Below are positions 7,326 to 16,318 of a DNA stretch of 38,692 bases, one piece after another. Every line of letters begins with the position of its first letter. The stretch's first letter is position 1. The notes under the pieces were generated by a model. It did no database searches. It was not told the origin of the DNA and saw nothing but the letters and a program-made list of their open reading frames with translations. The stretch is from Rhizobiaceae bacterium (GTDB taxonomy: Bacteria > Pseudomonadota > Alphaproteobacteria > Rhizobiales > Rhizobiaceae): the NCBI GenBank assembly GCA_017644105.1, contig JAEPMD010000031.1:1-38692 (forward strand), given 5' to 3'. Position numbers and translations under genes: made by a program.

Positions 7326-8108
7326 TTACGGGGTCGAGTTTTCAATCAACAGACAAGCCGCTTGCATATCTGCCCAACGGAAGAGACGCCGTTTCTCGGC
7401 TTCATCATCTGTTCCCCATTGCGAGATATTCCAATCTTCGTCCACATGTGCCGCAGCCCATGCTTCTTCAGCCGTCAATTGTTTCTCCGCAATTGAAAGC
7501 CCCAACAGTGCGGAACCAGTTAGCGTTGTCGCACTGTGAAGTCCTGTTAAGGCAAAGGGTGACGAATAACGGCGTAGTGCATTCGCATAAGCTTTAATGG
7601 CTTCGGCGGGCTGCTCAACATGCATAATGCCTTCAGTTAATACAAAACGTGCACCTAAATTGCTGGCCGCCCAGTCAATTACAGGGTCCCAATGTTCGGC
7701 TTGAAGTTCCACGAGCTTTGCCGGTGATTGCGCACGGTAAAACAACAAATCTGTGCCTGAAAACTTCACAATCTCTTCAAAGACAGCATCTGGATTATCA
7801 ACAACACCGTCAATTGCTGTATTGGTCATGCGCGTGATTGGCATTTTAGCCGGATCAATCAATTCTTCTTGCGCTTGCCATTCAGCTGCTGCTGCATTTG
7901 CAATAACTTCACTTTGCATAGAGAGCGTTTTTTTGGCGGGTGTTTTTACCGATTTGCCATCTAGCAAGATAACATAACCATCATCGCTTTCACCCACGCT
8001 GACGTCTTTATAAAAGCGTTTTGGCAGTGCAGTTTGTTTCTGCACATCGCGCATTGGATCTCTTTCCTGAAGAGATTTATCATCCATATCGTTTAAAATA
8101 TCACGCAT
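7326..8108 (-). CDS. ATP12-family F1-ATPase assembly chaperone
   Basis: ATP12 proteins bind the F1 alpha subunit during assembly of ATP synthase, and the bacterial family is largely restricted to alphaproteobacteria. The 260-residue protein shows the family features: an RFYKDVSV start of the N-terminal beta domain (about 31-38), LLDGKSVKTPAKKTL, AAEWQAQEELIDP-x2-MP-x-TRM (about 94-112), TDLLFYRA, and a late ALAHTG-like segment before an acidic VDEDWNISQWGTDDEAE stretch. It is cytoplasmic. The HAD gene ends three bases before its start, so the genes from 9751 down to here form one transcription unit. Starts at residues 8 or 19 are possible. Confidence 0.92.
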   Translation of the reverse strand: MRDILNDMDDKSLQERDPMRDVQKQTALPKRFYKDVSVGESDDGYVILLDGKSVKTPAKKTLSMQSEVIANAAAAEWQAQEELIDPAKMPITRMTNTAIDGVVDNPDAVFEEIVKFSGTDLLFYRAQSPAKLVELQAEHWDPVIDWAASNLGARFVLTEGIMHVEQPAEAIKAYANALRRYSSPFALTGLHSATTLTGSALLGLSIAEKQLTAEEAWAAAHVDEDWNISQWGTDDEAEKRRLFRWADMQAACLLIENSTP

Positions 8109-8111
8109 GTT

Positions 8112-8762
8112 TTACCTAATAATATCATATATTTCTGACGGCTTACTCACAATTTGGTTCGCGCCAGTTTTTTCCAATTCAGCAACAGAAGCATAGCCCC
8201 AATCAACACCAATGGATTTTGCCTTGGCATTTTGTGCCATTTGCATATCAAAGGTCGCATCACCAATCACAATAGCGTTTTGAGGTTCAATTCCAACTTC
8301 GTCGCAACATTCAAGCACCATTGCGGGATGCGGTTTTGACGGACAATCATCAGCTGTACGCGAGGTGATGAAATGCTCACGCAATCCATGACCATCCAGG
8401 ATCGCATTTACGCCTCGCCGTGATTTGCCCGTAACGATACCCAAAATCACTTCATCAATCTGGTGGAGCTGGTCCAAAAGCTCTGCAACACCACCATAAA
8501 GGGGTTCGAGCAGATTTTCAGTGGTTCGGATTTTAAAGAAATGATCCTTGTAATCCTGCACCATACGATCAAGATCAGAGATCTTCTGGCCATCGAGCAA
8601 ATCAGAGATTGCATCATGCAAACTCAGACCAATGATAGATTTTGTTGCCGCAAGGCTGGGGGCTGAAAACCCATGATCATGAAAGGCTGCTGACATGCAT
8701 TTATGAATGACATCAGCGCTGTCGACCAAAGTGCCATCACAATCAAAAAGGACCAGTTTCAT
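8112..8762 (-). CDS. HAD-IA family hydrolase (phosphoglycolate phosphatase-like)
   Basis: The 216-residue haloacid-dehalogenase-type phosphatase has motif I DCDGTLVDS (nucleophile D7, acid D9), a helical cap (about 17-85), motif II in IVTGKSRRG, motif III lysine in SKPHP, and motif IV GDATFDMQMA. The pattern places it with Gph/PGP and pyrophosphatase PpaX-like enzymes; the substrate cannot be read from sequence. It overlaps the pseudouridine-synthase gene by four bases (ATGA at 8762-8759), so translation is probably coupled. Rhizobial genomes often keep this trio of RluC, HAD hydrolase and ATP12 chaperone together. Confidence 0.88.
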   Translation of the reverse strand: MKLVLFDCDGTLVDSADVIHKCMSAAFHDHGFSAPSLAATKSIIGLSLHDAISDLLDGQKISDLDRMVQDYKDHFFKIRTTENLLEPLYGGVAELLDQLHQIDEVILGIVTGKSRRGVNAILDGHGLREHFITSRTADDCPSKPHPAMVLECCDEVGIEPQNAIVIGDATFDMQMAQNAKAKSIGVDWGYASVAELEKTGANQIVSKPSEIYDIIR

Positions 8763-9751
8763 CGCTCATCCTCTTGTTCAGCGGCACGCTCATCGAACTC
8801 CAGCAAGTTCCAAGTTTGCACCATATGCGGCGGCAAAGGTGCTGTAACCTCCAGCATACCGCCAGATGGATGCGGAATAGAGATAGATCGCGCATGCAAA
8901 TGCAGACGTTTTTGGATGCCATTGGGGAATTCCCAATGATGATCGCTGGTGAGATATTTAGGATCACCGATGATTGGACACTCCAAATATTGCGCATGAA
9001 CGCGAAGTTGGTGTGTACGCCCTGTATGAGGCTCCATTTCAAGCCAAGTTAGATCACGGCCTGCTGTTTCGATCGTTCGGTAATAAGAAATCGCGTGATC
9101 AGCGCCCTTTTCACCATGTTCGCAAACCCGCATACGATCGCCATCTAAGAGCTGTTCTTTCACCAACCACGTTGAAATACGACCTTCGCGGCGCTGAGGC
9201 GCACCCTTAACAAGCGCCCAATATTTCTTTTTGGCATCACGTGTTCGAAATGCAGCCGTTAATGCCTGCGCTGCGCCACGCGTTCTGGCTACAACCAAAA
9301 CACCTGATGTATCGCGGTCAAGACGATGCACAAGGCGCGGTTTCTCGCCCTTTTTGTTACGCCAGGATTCAAGCAACATATCCACATGTCTGGTCAGGCC
9401 CGAACCGCCCTGCACTGCCAAACCAGATGGCTTATTAAACACAAAGACCTTTGGATCTTCATGGATCAGCATTTGCGCCAAGAGATCAGCATCACCATGA
9501 TTGCGCATGGTCTTTTCAGTAATGGGTTTCGCACCTTTGTGATCAACATCAAGCGGTGGCACACGAATGGTTTGCCCCGGTTGGATACGCGTATCGGATT
9601 TCACGCGCCCACCATCAATCCGCACTTGACCTGAGCGGATAAGTTTTTGCAATTTGCCAAAGCCAAGCCCCGGATAATGGTCTTTAAACCACCGATCAAG
9701 ACGCATGCCGCCTTCGTCGTCTTCAACTATTTTTTGTTCAACGCCTGCCAT
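8759..9751 (-). CDS. rluC: RluC/RluD-family 23S rRNA pseudouridine synthase
   Basis: Enzymes of this family isomerise uridines of 23S rRNA (RluC: 955, 2504 and 2580 in E. coli numbering). The 330-residue protein has an N-terminal S4 RNA-binding domain (about 15-65: RLDRWFKDHYPGLGFGKLQKL and VRIDG) and a catalytic domain with HRLDRDTSG (142-150), D145 being the catalytic aspartate. RTHQLRVHAQYLECPIIGDPKY follows as the conserved C-terminal motif. The exact target uridines cannot be told from sequence. It is the first gene of the run with the HAD and ATP12 genes. Confidence 0.88.
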   Translation of the reverse strand: MAGVEQKIVEDDEGGMRLDRWFKDHYPGLGFGKLQKLIRSGQVRIDGGRVKSDTRIQPGQTIRVPPLDVDHKGAKPITEKTMRNHGDADLLAQMLIHEDPKVFVFNKPSGLAVQGGSGLTRHVDMLLESWRNKKGEKPRLVHRLDRDTSGVLVVARTRGAAQALTAAFRTRDAKKKYWALVKGAPQRREGRISTWLVKEQLLDGDRMRVCEHGEKGADHAISYYRTIETAGRDLTWLEMEPHTGRTHQLRVHAQYLECPIIGDPKYLTSDHHWEFPNGIQKRLHLHARSISIPHPSGGMLEVTAPLPPHMVQTWNLLEFDERAAEQEDER

Positions 9752-9780
9752 TATGGCCCTTTCAACACCGCAATTGCGGT

Positions 9781-10161
9781 CTAAAACAAACTTCTTGCCA
9801 ACATGAGCCCGAGCAACAGTGCAAGGATTGAACCCACCACATTTGCTAATATATACCCAGTTGCGGCAGAATATGCCCCGCGTTCAATCAGGAATATTGC
9901 ATCCAGAGAAAACGCTGAGAATGTTGTATAGCCACCCAGCAACCCCGTCATGAGTAACAATCTCAAGTCACTGCTTGCACCTAATTTACGAACGAGCAAT
10001 TCCGCCAAAACACCCATCGCAAACGACCCTATGACATTGACCATCACCGTGCCCCAGGGAAAACCAGCACCAAACCAGCGGAGCGCTGCAATACCGGTTA
10101 GATATCTCAGCGACGCTCCAATTGCGCCACCTGCCGCTACAAGAAGGAGATGTTTCATCAT
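9781..10161 (-). CDS. crcB: CrcB/Fluc fluoride ion channel
   Basis: Fluc channels let fluoride leave the cell as antiparallel dimers. The 126-residue protein has four hydrophobic helices, the G-x-GA-x-LRY start (GGAIGASLRYL), the asparagine in TVMVNVIGSF that lines the pore, and the GGYTTFSAFS sodium-site motif. I took the first of two adjacent ATGs (10161); the longer frame from a TTG at 10197 adds a polar stretch foreign to the family. No fluoride riboswitch is evident in the short space between this gene and rarA. Confidence 0.92.
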   Translation of the reverse strand: MMKHLLLVAAGGAIGASLRYLTGIAALRWFGAGFPWGTVMVNVIGSFAMGVLAELLVRKLGASSDLRLLLMTGLLGGYTTFSAFSLDAIFLIERGAYSAATGYILANVVGSILALLLGLMLARSLF

Positions 10162-10234
10162 ATGCGCTCTGATAGACGATTGACGCTCAAAAACCAAGCA
10201 CGATTTATATTTGGAATAGAAATGCTGTTAAATA

Positions 10235-11554
10235 TCAGCCATCACCACGACGACGCCGGTTCCAAAACTCAATGCGCTTGTTGATTTCGCGTTCAAAACC
10301 GCGATCTGGAGGATCGTAATAGACCTGACGACCCATTTTCTCCGGGAAAAACTCCTGAGCTGCGAAGGCATCCGGAGCATCATGGTCATATTGATAACCT
10401 TCTGAATATCCCTCTTCTTTCATCAGCTTCGTTGGCGCATTCAAAATGTGTTTTGGCGGCATGAGTGACCCATGTTCTTTCGCGTCTCGTCTTGCGGCTT
10501 TATAAGCCACATAAACAGCGTTGGATTTCGGCGCTGTTGCCAGATAAACGCAGGCCTGTGCCAAGGCCAATTCGCCTTCGGGTGAACCCAGATAGTCATA
10601 AGCATCCTTAGCCGCATTTGCGATCACCAGCGCTTGGGGATCGGCCAAACCAATATCTTCAGACGCCATACGCACCATGCGCCGCCCGAGATATAGAGGA
10701 TCCTCACCCGCATCAAACATGCGCGAGAGATAATATAGTGCCGCATCCGGATCAGAACCACGCACAGCCTTATGCAATGCGGAAATTAAATTGTAATGCC
10801 CATCCTGGCCTTTGTCGTAAATTGGTGCGCGTCGCTGAACTATTTCTGAAAGCGCATCCGGGTCAAAACGCTCACCTTCCCGCGCAGATCGCCACACTTC
10901 TTCGGATAGGGTCAATGCAGCACGTCCGTCACCATCAGCCATTCGCACCAATGCTGCACGCGCGTCTTCGTCGAGCGGCAACGGCTTATCCATAATTTCC
11001 TCTGCACGCTCTAAGAGCGCATTGATGCTTTCTGCGCTGTGAGATTTAAAACTCAACACCCGCGCGCGTGATAGCAAAGCGGCATTCAGCTCAAAGGAAG
11101 GGTTCTCGGTCGTCGCCCCAACAAGAATGACAGTTCCATCTTCCATCACGGGTAAGAAGCTATCCTGTTGAGCGCGGTTGAAGCGATGGATCTCATCAAC
11201 AAAAAGCAATGTTTGACGTCCAGAGAGTTTCCGCGTTCGCGCCATTTCAAACACTTTTTTAAGCTCGGCAACGCCTGAGAAGATAGCCGATATCTGCTCA
11301 AAGGCATAATCACCTTGGCCCGCAAGCAATCGCGCGACGGTCGTTTTGCCAGTGCCAGGTGGGCCCCAAAAGATCACCGAGCCCAAATTTCCAACATCCA
11401 ACATCCGTGTTAGCGCACCATCCGGGCCAGTCAAATGTTCTTGACCGGTCACTTCACTCAAACTTGCTGGACGCATCCGGTCTGCAAGTGGTCGTGAAGC
11501 TTCGTTCACCGCAGCTACAGCATCATCATTGGGGTCGTGGAATAAATCGTTCAT
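10235..11554 (-). CDS. rarA: Replication-associated recombination protein A (MgsA/RarA AAA+ ATPase)
   Basis: RarA is a clamp-loader-like AAA+ ATPase that acts at stalled forks and single-stranded gaps. The 439-residue protein has RPASLSEVTGQEHL near the N-terminus, Walker A GPPGTGKTT (64-72), Walker B LLFVDEIH (116-123), sensor 1 GATTENPSF (146-154), LLSRARV (arginine finger region) and a C-terminal tetramerisation domain with DAGEDPLYLGRRMVRMASEDIGLADP. The gene ends with TGA (10237-10235), showing that TGA is an ordinary stop here. It follows the DegP-type gene by 17 bases and is probably cotranscribed. Confidence 0.95.
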   Translation of the reverse strand: MNDLFHDPNDDAVAAVNEASRPLADRMRPASLSEVTGQEHLTGPDGALTRMLDVGNLGSVIFWGPPGTGKTTVARLLAGQGDYAFEQISAIFSGVAELKKVFEMARTRKLSGRQTLLFVDEIHRFNRAQQDSFLPVMEDGTVILVGATTENPSFELNAALLSRARVLSFKSHSAESINALLERAEEIMDKPLPLDEDARAALVRMADGDGRAALTLSEEVWRSAREGERFDPDALSEIVQRRAPIYDKGQDGHYNLISALHKAVRGSDPDAALYYLSRMFDAGEDPLYLGRRMVRMASEDIGLADPQALVIANAAKDAYDYLGSPEGELALAQACVYLATAPKSNAVYVAYKAARRDAKEHGSLMPPKHILNAPTKLMKEEGYSEGYQYDHDAPDAFAAQEFFPEKMGRQVYYDPPDRGFEREINKRIEFWNRRRRGDG

Positions 11555-11571
11555 GCAAATAGAAATATCAT

Positions 11572-13020
11572 TTAGCGAAGGATTTGACGAATGCGACGTC
11601 CATCTCGGATGATTTCAATGCGCCAAAGACTAGTCGCCCGGTTCAACGCGCGCTCCAATTCAACCATGCTTGTGACTGGCCGGTTGAATAAGGATGTAAT
11701 CACATCACCTTTTTTAAATCCATAGCGCTGCGCACGACTACCGCGTTCGATATCCAAAATGACGACACCCTTACGATTGACAGGTAGCCGTAATTGATCA
11801 GCCAAATAAGCATTTAATTCTGCGACTTCTGCACCTGCAAATGGCACCCGTCCTGAAATAACTTGTGTTTGCGGAGCAAGCTGTCTTGGTGGTTCAGCCA
11901 ATCTAATGCGTACACCACGATTTCGGCCACGTGAATGCACACCAAGTTCGACAACAGAACCAATCCCTGCTGTTGCCAGACGATAGCCAAGAGCATCAGG
12001 ATGCTGAATTGGCTGCCCGTTAAAGGCAAATACGACATCGCCTTCCCTCAACCCAGCCGCTTGCGCTGGTCCACCTGGAATTAGCGAGCTTACAAGTGCG
12101 CCAATCGCGCGGTTTAAACCCAATGCTTCGGCAATATCAGAAGTCACGGTTTCAAAGGTTGCACCGATAAAAGGCCGCACAAATGTGTCATCTCCGCCAA
12201 TAGCAGCCGTCGTGACAGCACGCACCATGTTGGCAGGTATAGCAAAGCCAATCCCATTCGAACCGCCTGAGCGGCTGAATATGGCGGTATTAATACCAAT
12301 GAGATTGCCATTCATATCAATTAATGCACCGCCGGAATTACCTGGATTGATCGCTGCATCTGTCTGGATGAAGAATCCAAAGTCCGACACACCCACTTGA
12401 TTTCGCGCTAATGCAGATACAATGCCGCTTGTGACCGTTTGACCGACCCCGAACGGGTTGCCAATCGCGAGCACAATATCGCCCACCTCAAGCGCATCTG
12501 AATCACCAAATGATAACGCCTTAAAGCCTGGACTATTGCGACGATCATCTTGGATCTGCAAAATCGCAATATCAACGCTTTCATCCTTGAGCAGGATTCG
12601 GCTTGAATATTCACGCCCATTTGAAAACGCCACTTTAATATCGTCAGCACCTTCGATGACATGGTTATTTGTAATCACAATCCCTGATTCATCTATGACC
12701 ACACCGGAACCAAGCGATGATTGGCGCTCAGATCTATTTGGCATCTGACGGCCAAAGAACCGCTCGAAAAATGGATCGCCGGCAAAGGGTGAACGCTGCT
12801 GAACTTGACGTTCAGCATATACATTGACCACAGCTTCAGATGTCTGCTTGACCAAAGGTGCAAAGGACATTTTCAGTTCTTGTTGACCCGACGGTAGCCT
12901 TTTGCCTTGTTGAGCATGAGCGGTTGTCCCAAGCCCAGCAATCATTATTGCCAAAACAACAATGGCTCTACGCGTCAAAAAGTGAGCTACACTAATGAGA
13001 TTTTTCATGATCTTTATCAT
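11572..13020 (-). CDS. DegP/DegQ-type periplasmic serine protease (Do family)
   Basis: HtrA proteases degrade or refold damaged envelope proteins. The 482-residue protein has a signal peptide ending near AHAQQ (about 37), the trypsin-like domain with catalytic H120 (TNNHV), D150 (DESVDIAIL) and S229 (GNSGGAL), and two PDZ domains (about 265-365 and 390-475) with GLREGDVVFAFNG and GFKKGDVITSLFN. A loop region with phenylalanines (FFERFFGRQM) follows residue 83, as in DegP/DegQ. The start at 13020 (MIKIMK) has a second ATG four codons in. The rarA gene follows by 17 bases. Confidence 0.93.
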   Translation of the reverse strand: MIKIMKNLISVAHFLTRRAIVVLAIMIAGLGTTAHAQQGKRLPSGQQELKMSFAPLVKQTSEAVVNVYAERQVQQRSPFAGDPFFERFFGRQMPNRSERQSSLGSGVVIDESGIVITNNHVIEGADDIKVAFSNGREYSSRILLKDESVDIAILQIQDDRRNSPGFKALSFGDSDALEVGDIVLAIGNPFGVGQTVTSGIVSALARNQVGVSDFGFFIQTDAAINPGNSGGALIDMNGNLIGINTAIFSRSGGSNGIGFAIPANMVRAVTTAAIGGDDTFVRPFIGATFETVTSDIAEALGLNRAIGALVSSLIPGGPAQAAGLREGDVVFAFNGQPIQHPDALGYRLATAGIGSVVELGVHSRGRNRGVRIRLAEPPRQLAPQTQVISGRVPFAGAEVAELNAYLADQLRLPVNRKGVVILDIERGSRAQRYGFKKGDVITSLFNRPVTSMVELERALNRATSLWRIEIIRDGRRIRQILR

Positions 13021-13140
13021 CCACCCAACCCAATTCCATTCATGCGTTCACACCTTGTTCTGATTCAAACTGGAATTACTAGCTTTTTACAAATAAACCT
13101 GCTTATATTTTCCCAGATAACTCAAATATGGGGAATAATT

Positions 13141-13509
13141 ATGTCATTTGCAAAGGTTGCCTCACTGGCTCTTACTGTGGGTCTTTTGACCGTTTCAAAC
13201 GCTGTAGCCGGCTCCTGCGGATACGATCGTTGCTGGGGTGCAGTTGCCATTGGCCCAAATGGCCAGGCTTGGGCACATAGTTATTCGTCTGAGCGTGCTG
13301 CTATCAATGCGATTGCCAATAATTGCCGAGGCCGCTGCTCCACAATCAAGACATTTTACAACACATGTGGTGCAATCGCTTCATCTCCGAGCGGCGCATG
13401 GGGATGGGCATGGCATGGCAATATGGAAGTCGCCAAAAGCGAAGCCATGGCCTATTGGATGGATCATGGATATAACTGTACACCGCGCGCCTGGGCCTGC
13501 TCAAAATAA
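13141..13509 (+). CDS. Secreted small DUF4189-domain protein
   Basis: The 122-residue protein starts at ATG 13141 after GGGGAA. It has a signal peptide (MSFAKVASLALTVGLLTVSNAVAG, cleavage near residue 23) and a DUF4189 domain: WGAVAIGPNGQAWAHSYSS, ERAAINAIANNC, then TFYNTCGAIASSPSGAWGWAW and AMAYW. Cysteines occur in pairs and should form disulphides in the periplasm or outside. DUF4189 has no established function. The gene diverges from the degP-type gene. The final residues WACSK and stop are the first unit of a 19-bp triplicated sequence. A longer upstream in-frame extension to 12907 is rejected. Confidence 0.85.
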   Translation: MSFAKVASLALTVGLLTVSNAVAGSCGYDRCWGAVAIGPNGQAWAHSYSSERAAINAIANNCRGRCSTIKTFYNTCGAIASSPSGAWGWAWHGNMEVAKSEAMAYWMDHGYNCTPRAWACSK

Positions 13510-13548
13510 TTGGGCATGTTCTAAGTAATTTAGCCTGTTCAAAATAAG
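13492..13548 (+). repeat. Three 19-bp tandem repeats at the DUF4189 stop codon
   Basis: Units lie at 13492-13510, 13511-13529 and 13530-13548. Each keeps the pattern TxxGCxTGxTCxAAxTAA and encodes W/L-A-C-S-K-stop. Because 19 is not divisible by three, the three copies sit in the three different frames relative to the gene. Differences between copies are mostly silent for ACSK. Confidence 0.75.
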
Positions 13549-13619
13549 CTAGCCGCACCTAATGGGATTGCGATATCGCACCAAATGTTCTATATTTGTT
13601 CTCTTCACGGAGAACAGAT

Positions 13620-14174
13620 ATGGCTACAGCGCATAAACTCAACACAACGCTCAAAAACTTCATCCAACAACAACACCTATTTTTTGTCGCAACTGCTGCA
13701 CCCGACGGTCGTGTGAACTTGTCACCTAAAGGCTGCGACTCTCTTCATATCGTGGATGATAATCGCGTTATCTGGCTCAATTTATCTGGAAGCGGCAATG
13801 AAACCGCAGCGCATTTGCGCGAATCCAATCGCATGACACTGATGTTTTGTGCTTTTGAAGGTGATGCGCGCATACTCCGTTTATACGGCACTGCAGACAT
13901 CTATCATCCTCGTGATGAGAAATGGGATGAATATCTCAAACTATTTCCCAAAATGGCTGGCAGCCGGCAGGTCTTTGATATGAATATTGACCTGGTTCAA
14001 TCATCTTGCGGAACCGGAGTTCCGATCATGGAATTCAAGCAAACCCGAGCTGAGACCGAGATGCTGCCCTTTTATGAAGATATGGGCACAGACGGAGTAA
14101 AAGATTATTGGAAACGCAAGAATACGCTTTCAATAGATAATCGCCCGACAGGGATCTTTGCCGAGAACGAATAA
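13620..14174 (+). CDS. Pyridoxamine 5'-phosphate oxidase-fold flavin protein
   Basis: The 184-residue protein begins at ATG 13620, six bases after GGAGA; an upstream in-frame ATG at 13596 lacks a ribosome site. It has the split-barrel FMN-binding fold: FVATAAPDGRVNLSPKG (N-terminal strand pair and phosphate-binding region), WLNLSGSGNETAAHLRES-x-RMTLMFCAFEG, and RLYGTADI. Such proteins act as FMN- or F420-like oxidoreductases; the substrate is unknown. It is convergent with the ribosomal cluster, whose terminator lies 31 bases past its stop. Confidence 0.85.
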   Translation: MATAHKLNTTLKNFIQQQHLFFVATAAPDGRVNLSPKGCDSLHIVDDNRVIWLNLSGSGNETAAHLRESNRMTLMFCAFEGDARILRLYGTADIYHPRDEKWDEYLKLFPKMAGSRQVFDMNIDLVQSSCGTGVPIMEFKQTRAETEMLPFYEDMGTDGVKDYWKRKNTLSIDNRPTGIFAENE

Positions 14175-14201
14175 ATTCTCCAAAGACTTGCCCCAAAAGC
14201 A

Positions 14202-14226
14202 AAAAGCCGAGCATAAGCCCGGCTTC
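14202..14226 (-). terminator. Rho-independent terminator of the ribosomal cluster
   Basis: On the minus strand AGCCGGGC-TTAT-GCTCGGCT forms an 8-bp stem with one G-T pair, followed by TTTTTGCTTTT. It lies just after rplQ and ends the cluster. The hairpin can also serve the convergent plus-strand gene ending at 14174, although the T tract on that side is weak. Confidence 0.85.
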
Positions 14227-14249
14227 TTAAAACGTTGATCAGAACCAGC

Positions 14250-14681
14250 TTATGCTGCTTCTGTCTCGCCTTCAGCTTCTTCAGCTTCGACACGTGCTTT
14301 GTCAGCAGCGCCCTTAGCTGAGATATCGCGATCTACGAACTCGATAATCGCCATTGGTGCATTGTCACCGTGACGGAAGCCAGCACGCATGATGCGCAAG
14401 TAACCGCCATTGCGTGTTGCATAACGCGCAGCAATTGTGTCGAAGAGTTTTTTAACTGCGTCTTTGTCTTGGATCTGTGACAAAGCCTGACGACGAGCGT
14501 GTAGATCGCCGCGCTTACCCAAAGTCACAAGCTTTTCCACGATTGGGCGGATTTCTTTAGCTTTAGGTACAGTTGTTAAAATTTGCTCGTGTGTGATGAG
14601 CGATACAGCCATATTGGCAAACATAGCCTTACGGTGGCTTGATGTTCTATTGAGCTTGCGGCCTGATTTTCCGTGGCGCAT
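14250..14681 (-). CDS. rplQ: 50S ribosomal protein L17
   Basis: L17 is a bacterial large-subunit protein near the tunnel exit. The 143-residue protein starts [24 protein letters not shown], the family N-terminus, and has [24 protein letters not shown] in the C-terminal half. A charged Ala/Glu tail of about 20 residues follows, as in other alphaproteobacteria. It is the last gene of the cluster, 40 bases after rpoA. Confidence 0.97.
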   Translation of the reverse strand: MRHGKSGRKLNRTSSHRKAMFANMAVSLITHEQILTTVPKAKEIRPIVEKLVTLGKRGDLHARRQALSQIQDKDAVKKLFDTIAARYATRNGGYLRIMRAGFRHGDNAPMAIIEFVDRDISAKGAADKARVEAEEAEGETEAA

Positions 14682-14721
14682 GAGCTTATCTCCTTAATGC
14701 GCAGATATTAAAATCTGCAGT

Positions 14722-15732
14722 TTAATACTGTTCTTCGTAACGCTTGGCCAGATCTTCGATATTCTCTGGTGGCCATGCTTGGACTTCCATACCTAGGTGT
14801 AGACCCATTGAAGCGAGTACTTCTTTAATCTCGTTCAATGATTTACGACCAAAGTTTGGTGTACGAAGCATTTCAGCTTCAGTTTTCTGGATAAGATCGC
14901 CGATGTAAACGATGTTATCATTTTTAAGACAGTTGGCAGAACGAACTGAAAGTTCCAACTCATCCACTTTCTTAAGAAGTGCTGGGTTGAAGGCCAATTC
15001 AGCAACTGTATCTTCTTCTTCAGCTTTCTGTGGCTCTTCGAAGTTCACGAAGACAGAAAGTTGGTCTTGCAAGATACGTGCAGCAAACGCCAAGGCATCT
15101 TCTGCTGTTACAGAACCATCAGTTTCGATTGTCATAAGCAACTTATCATAATCGAGAACTTGACCCTCACGAGTGTTCTCAACTTTATAAGAAACCTTTT
15201 TAACCGGTGAATAAAGGCTATCAACTGGAATAAGACCAATTGGCGCATCTTCTGCACGGTTTGCAGAAGCAGGCACATAACCCTTACCGTTTTTAACAGT
15301 GAATTCCATGCGAATTTCTGCGCCTTCATCCAATGTACAAATTGGATGGTCAGGGTTTAGAATTTCGATATCACCAACTGTTTGAATATCGCCAGCTGTT
15401 ACGACAGCAGGACCCTGCTTGCGAACAACCATACGCTTCGGCTCATCACCTTCCATACGGATGGCAATTTCCTTTGTATTCAAAACAATGTCAGTCACAT
15501 CTTCACGGACGCCTGGGATTGACGAAAACTCGTGCAATACACCATCGATCTGCAAAGCTGTAACCGCTGCACCACGAAGTGATGACAGCAAAACACGACG
15601 CAAAGCATTACCAAGTGTCAAACCAAAACCACGTTCTAGTGGCTCCGCAACCAATGTCGCTTTTAAATCTCCTGAAACAGCAAATTCAACCTTGTTTGGC
15701 TTAATAAGCTCTTGCCAATTTTTCTGGATCAT
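14722..15732 (-). CDS. rpoA: DNA-directed RNA polymerase subunit alpha
   Basis: The alpha subunit nucleates RNA polymerase assembly and contacts activators and UP elements. The N-terminal domain (about 1-235) holds [23 protein letters not shown]. The C-terminal domain (about 255-325) holds [16 protein letters not shown] and [17 protein letters not shown]. The tail [26 protein letters not shown] is characteristic of alphaproteobacteria. Length, 336 residues, is standard. It sits between rpsK and rplQ; no rpsD lies between, as usual for this class. Confidence 0.98.
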   Translation of the reverse strand: MIQKNWQELIKPNKVEFAVSGDLKATLVAEPLERGFGLTLGNALRRVLLSSLRGAAVTALQIDGVLHEFSSIPGVREDVTDIVLNTKEIAIRMEGDEPKRMVVRKQGPAVVTAGDIQTVGDIEILNPDHPICTLDEGAEIRMEFTVKNGKGYVPASANRAEDAPIGLIPVDSLYSPVKKVSYKVENTREGQVLDYDKLLMTIETDGSVTAEDALAFAARILQDQLSVFVNFEEPQKAEEEDTVAELAFNPALLKKVDELELSVRSANCLKNDNIVYIGDLIQKTEAEMLRTPNFGRKSLNEIKEVLASMGLHLGMEVQAWPPENIEDLAKRYEEQY

Positions 15733-15787
15733 ATTTTAAACCTTCCTATTGCTGCACTATCCAATCGTGACAGCTATGTGAGAAGAC

Positions 15788-15811
15788 GTTCGCACCAAAT
15801 AAAGAGCGAAC
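15788..15811 (-). promoter_or_regulatory. Hairpin between rpsK and rpoA
   Basis: GTTCGC (15788-15793) and GCGAAC (15806-15811) form a 6-bp stem with a 12-base loop in the 92-base spacer. There is no T tract, so it is more likely an mRNA processing or stability element than a terminator. Confidence 0.35.
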
Positions 15812-15824
15812 AGACAATGAATGA

Positions 15825-16214
15825 TTAGCCGCGACGTTGTTTACGTGGACGACAACCATTGTGCGGGATTGGTGTCACATCACGAATAGACGTGATGGTA
15901 AAACCAGCAGCTTGCAAAGCACGCAAAGCAGATTCACGACCAGAACCTGGACCGCAAACTTCAACTTCAAGAGACTTCATACCGTGCTCTTGTGCTTTTT
16001 TCGCACAATCTTCAGCAGCGATCTGCGCAGCAAATGGTGTAGACTTACGTGAGCCTTTAAAACCGTTTGCACCAGCAGAAGACCATGCAATTGCATTGCC
16101 TTGCGCATCTGTGATTGTGATCATTGTGTTGTTAAATGTTGAATTAACGTGTGCAACACCTGTTGCAATATTTTTACGTTCGCGACGACGAACGCGTGCG
16201 GCATCTTTTGCCAT
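15825..16214 (-). CDS. rpsK: 30S ribosomal protein S11
   Basis: S11 forms part of the platform of the small subunit near the mRNA exit. The 129-residue protein shows [53 protein letters not shown] and the conserved C-terminus [19 protein letters not shown]. It lies between rpsM (104-base spacer) and rpoA. Confidence 0.98.
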   Translation of the reverse strand: MAKDAARVRRRERKNIATGVAHVNSTFNNTMITITDAQGNAIAWSSAGANGFKGSRKSTPFAAQIAAEDCAKKAQEHGMKSLEVEVCGPGSGRESALRALQAAGFTITSIRDVTPIPHNGCRPRKQRRG

Positions 16215-16269
16215 TTTGTATATCCTTCTTCGATATCAACACCGCCGTAATCCCAGCGGCTACACCCAA

Positions 16270-16302
16270 TCTAGATTACCCTACCCGTATTGTAGGTCTA
16301 GA
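16270..16302 (-). promoter_or_regulatory. Hairpin between rpsM and rpsK
   Basis: Two TCTAGA arms (16270-16275 and 16297-16302) enclose an inner stem CCTAC/GTAGG (16280-16284 with 16292-16296), making an imperfect stem-loop in the 104-base spacer. No T tract follows. A role in mRNA processing or attenuation is inferred. Confidence 0.35.
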
Positions 16303-16318
16303 GTGTTCAAGATTGGTA

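Noticed and set aside
12907-13140. N-terminal extension of the DUF4189 frame
   Set aside because: It overlaps the start of the divergent protease gene, lacks a ribosome site, and the ATG at 13141 begins a perfect signal peptide after GGGGAA.
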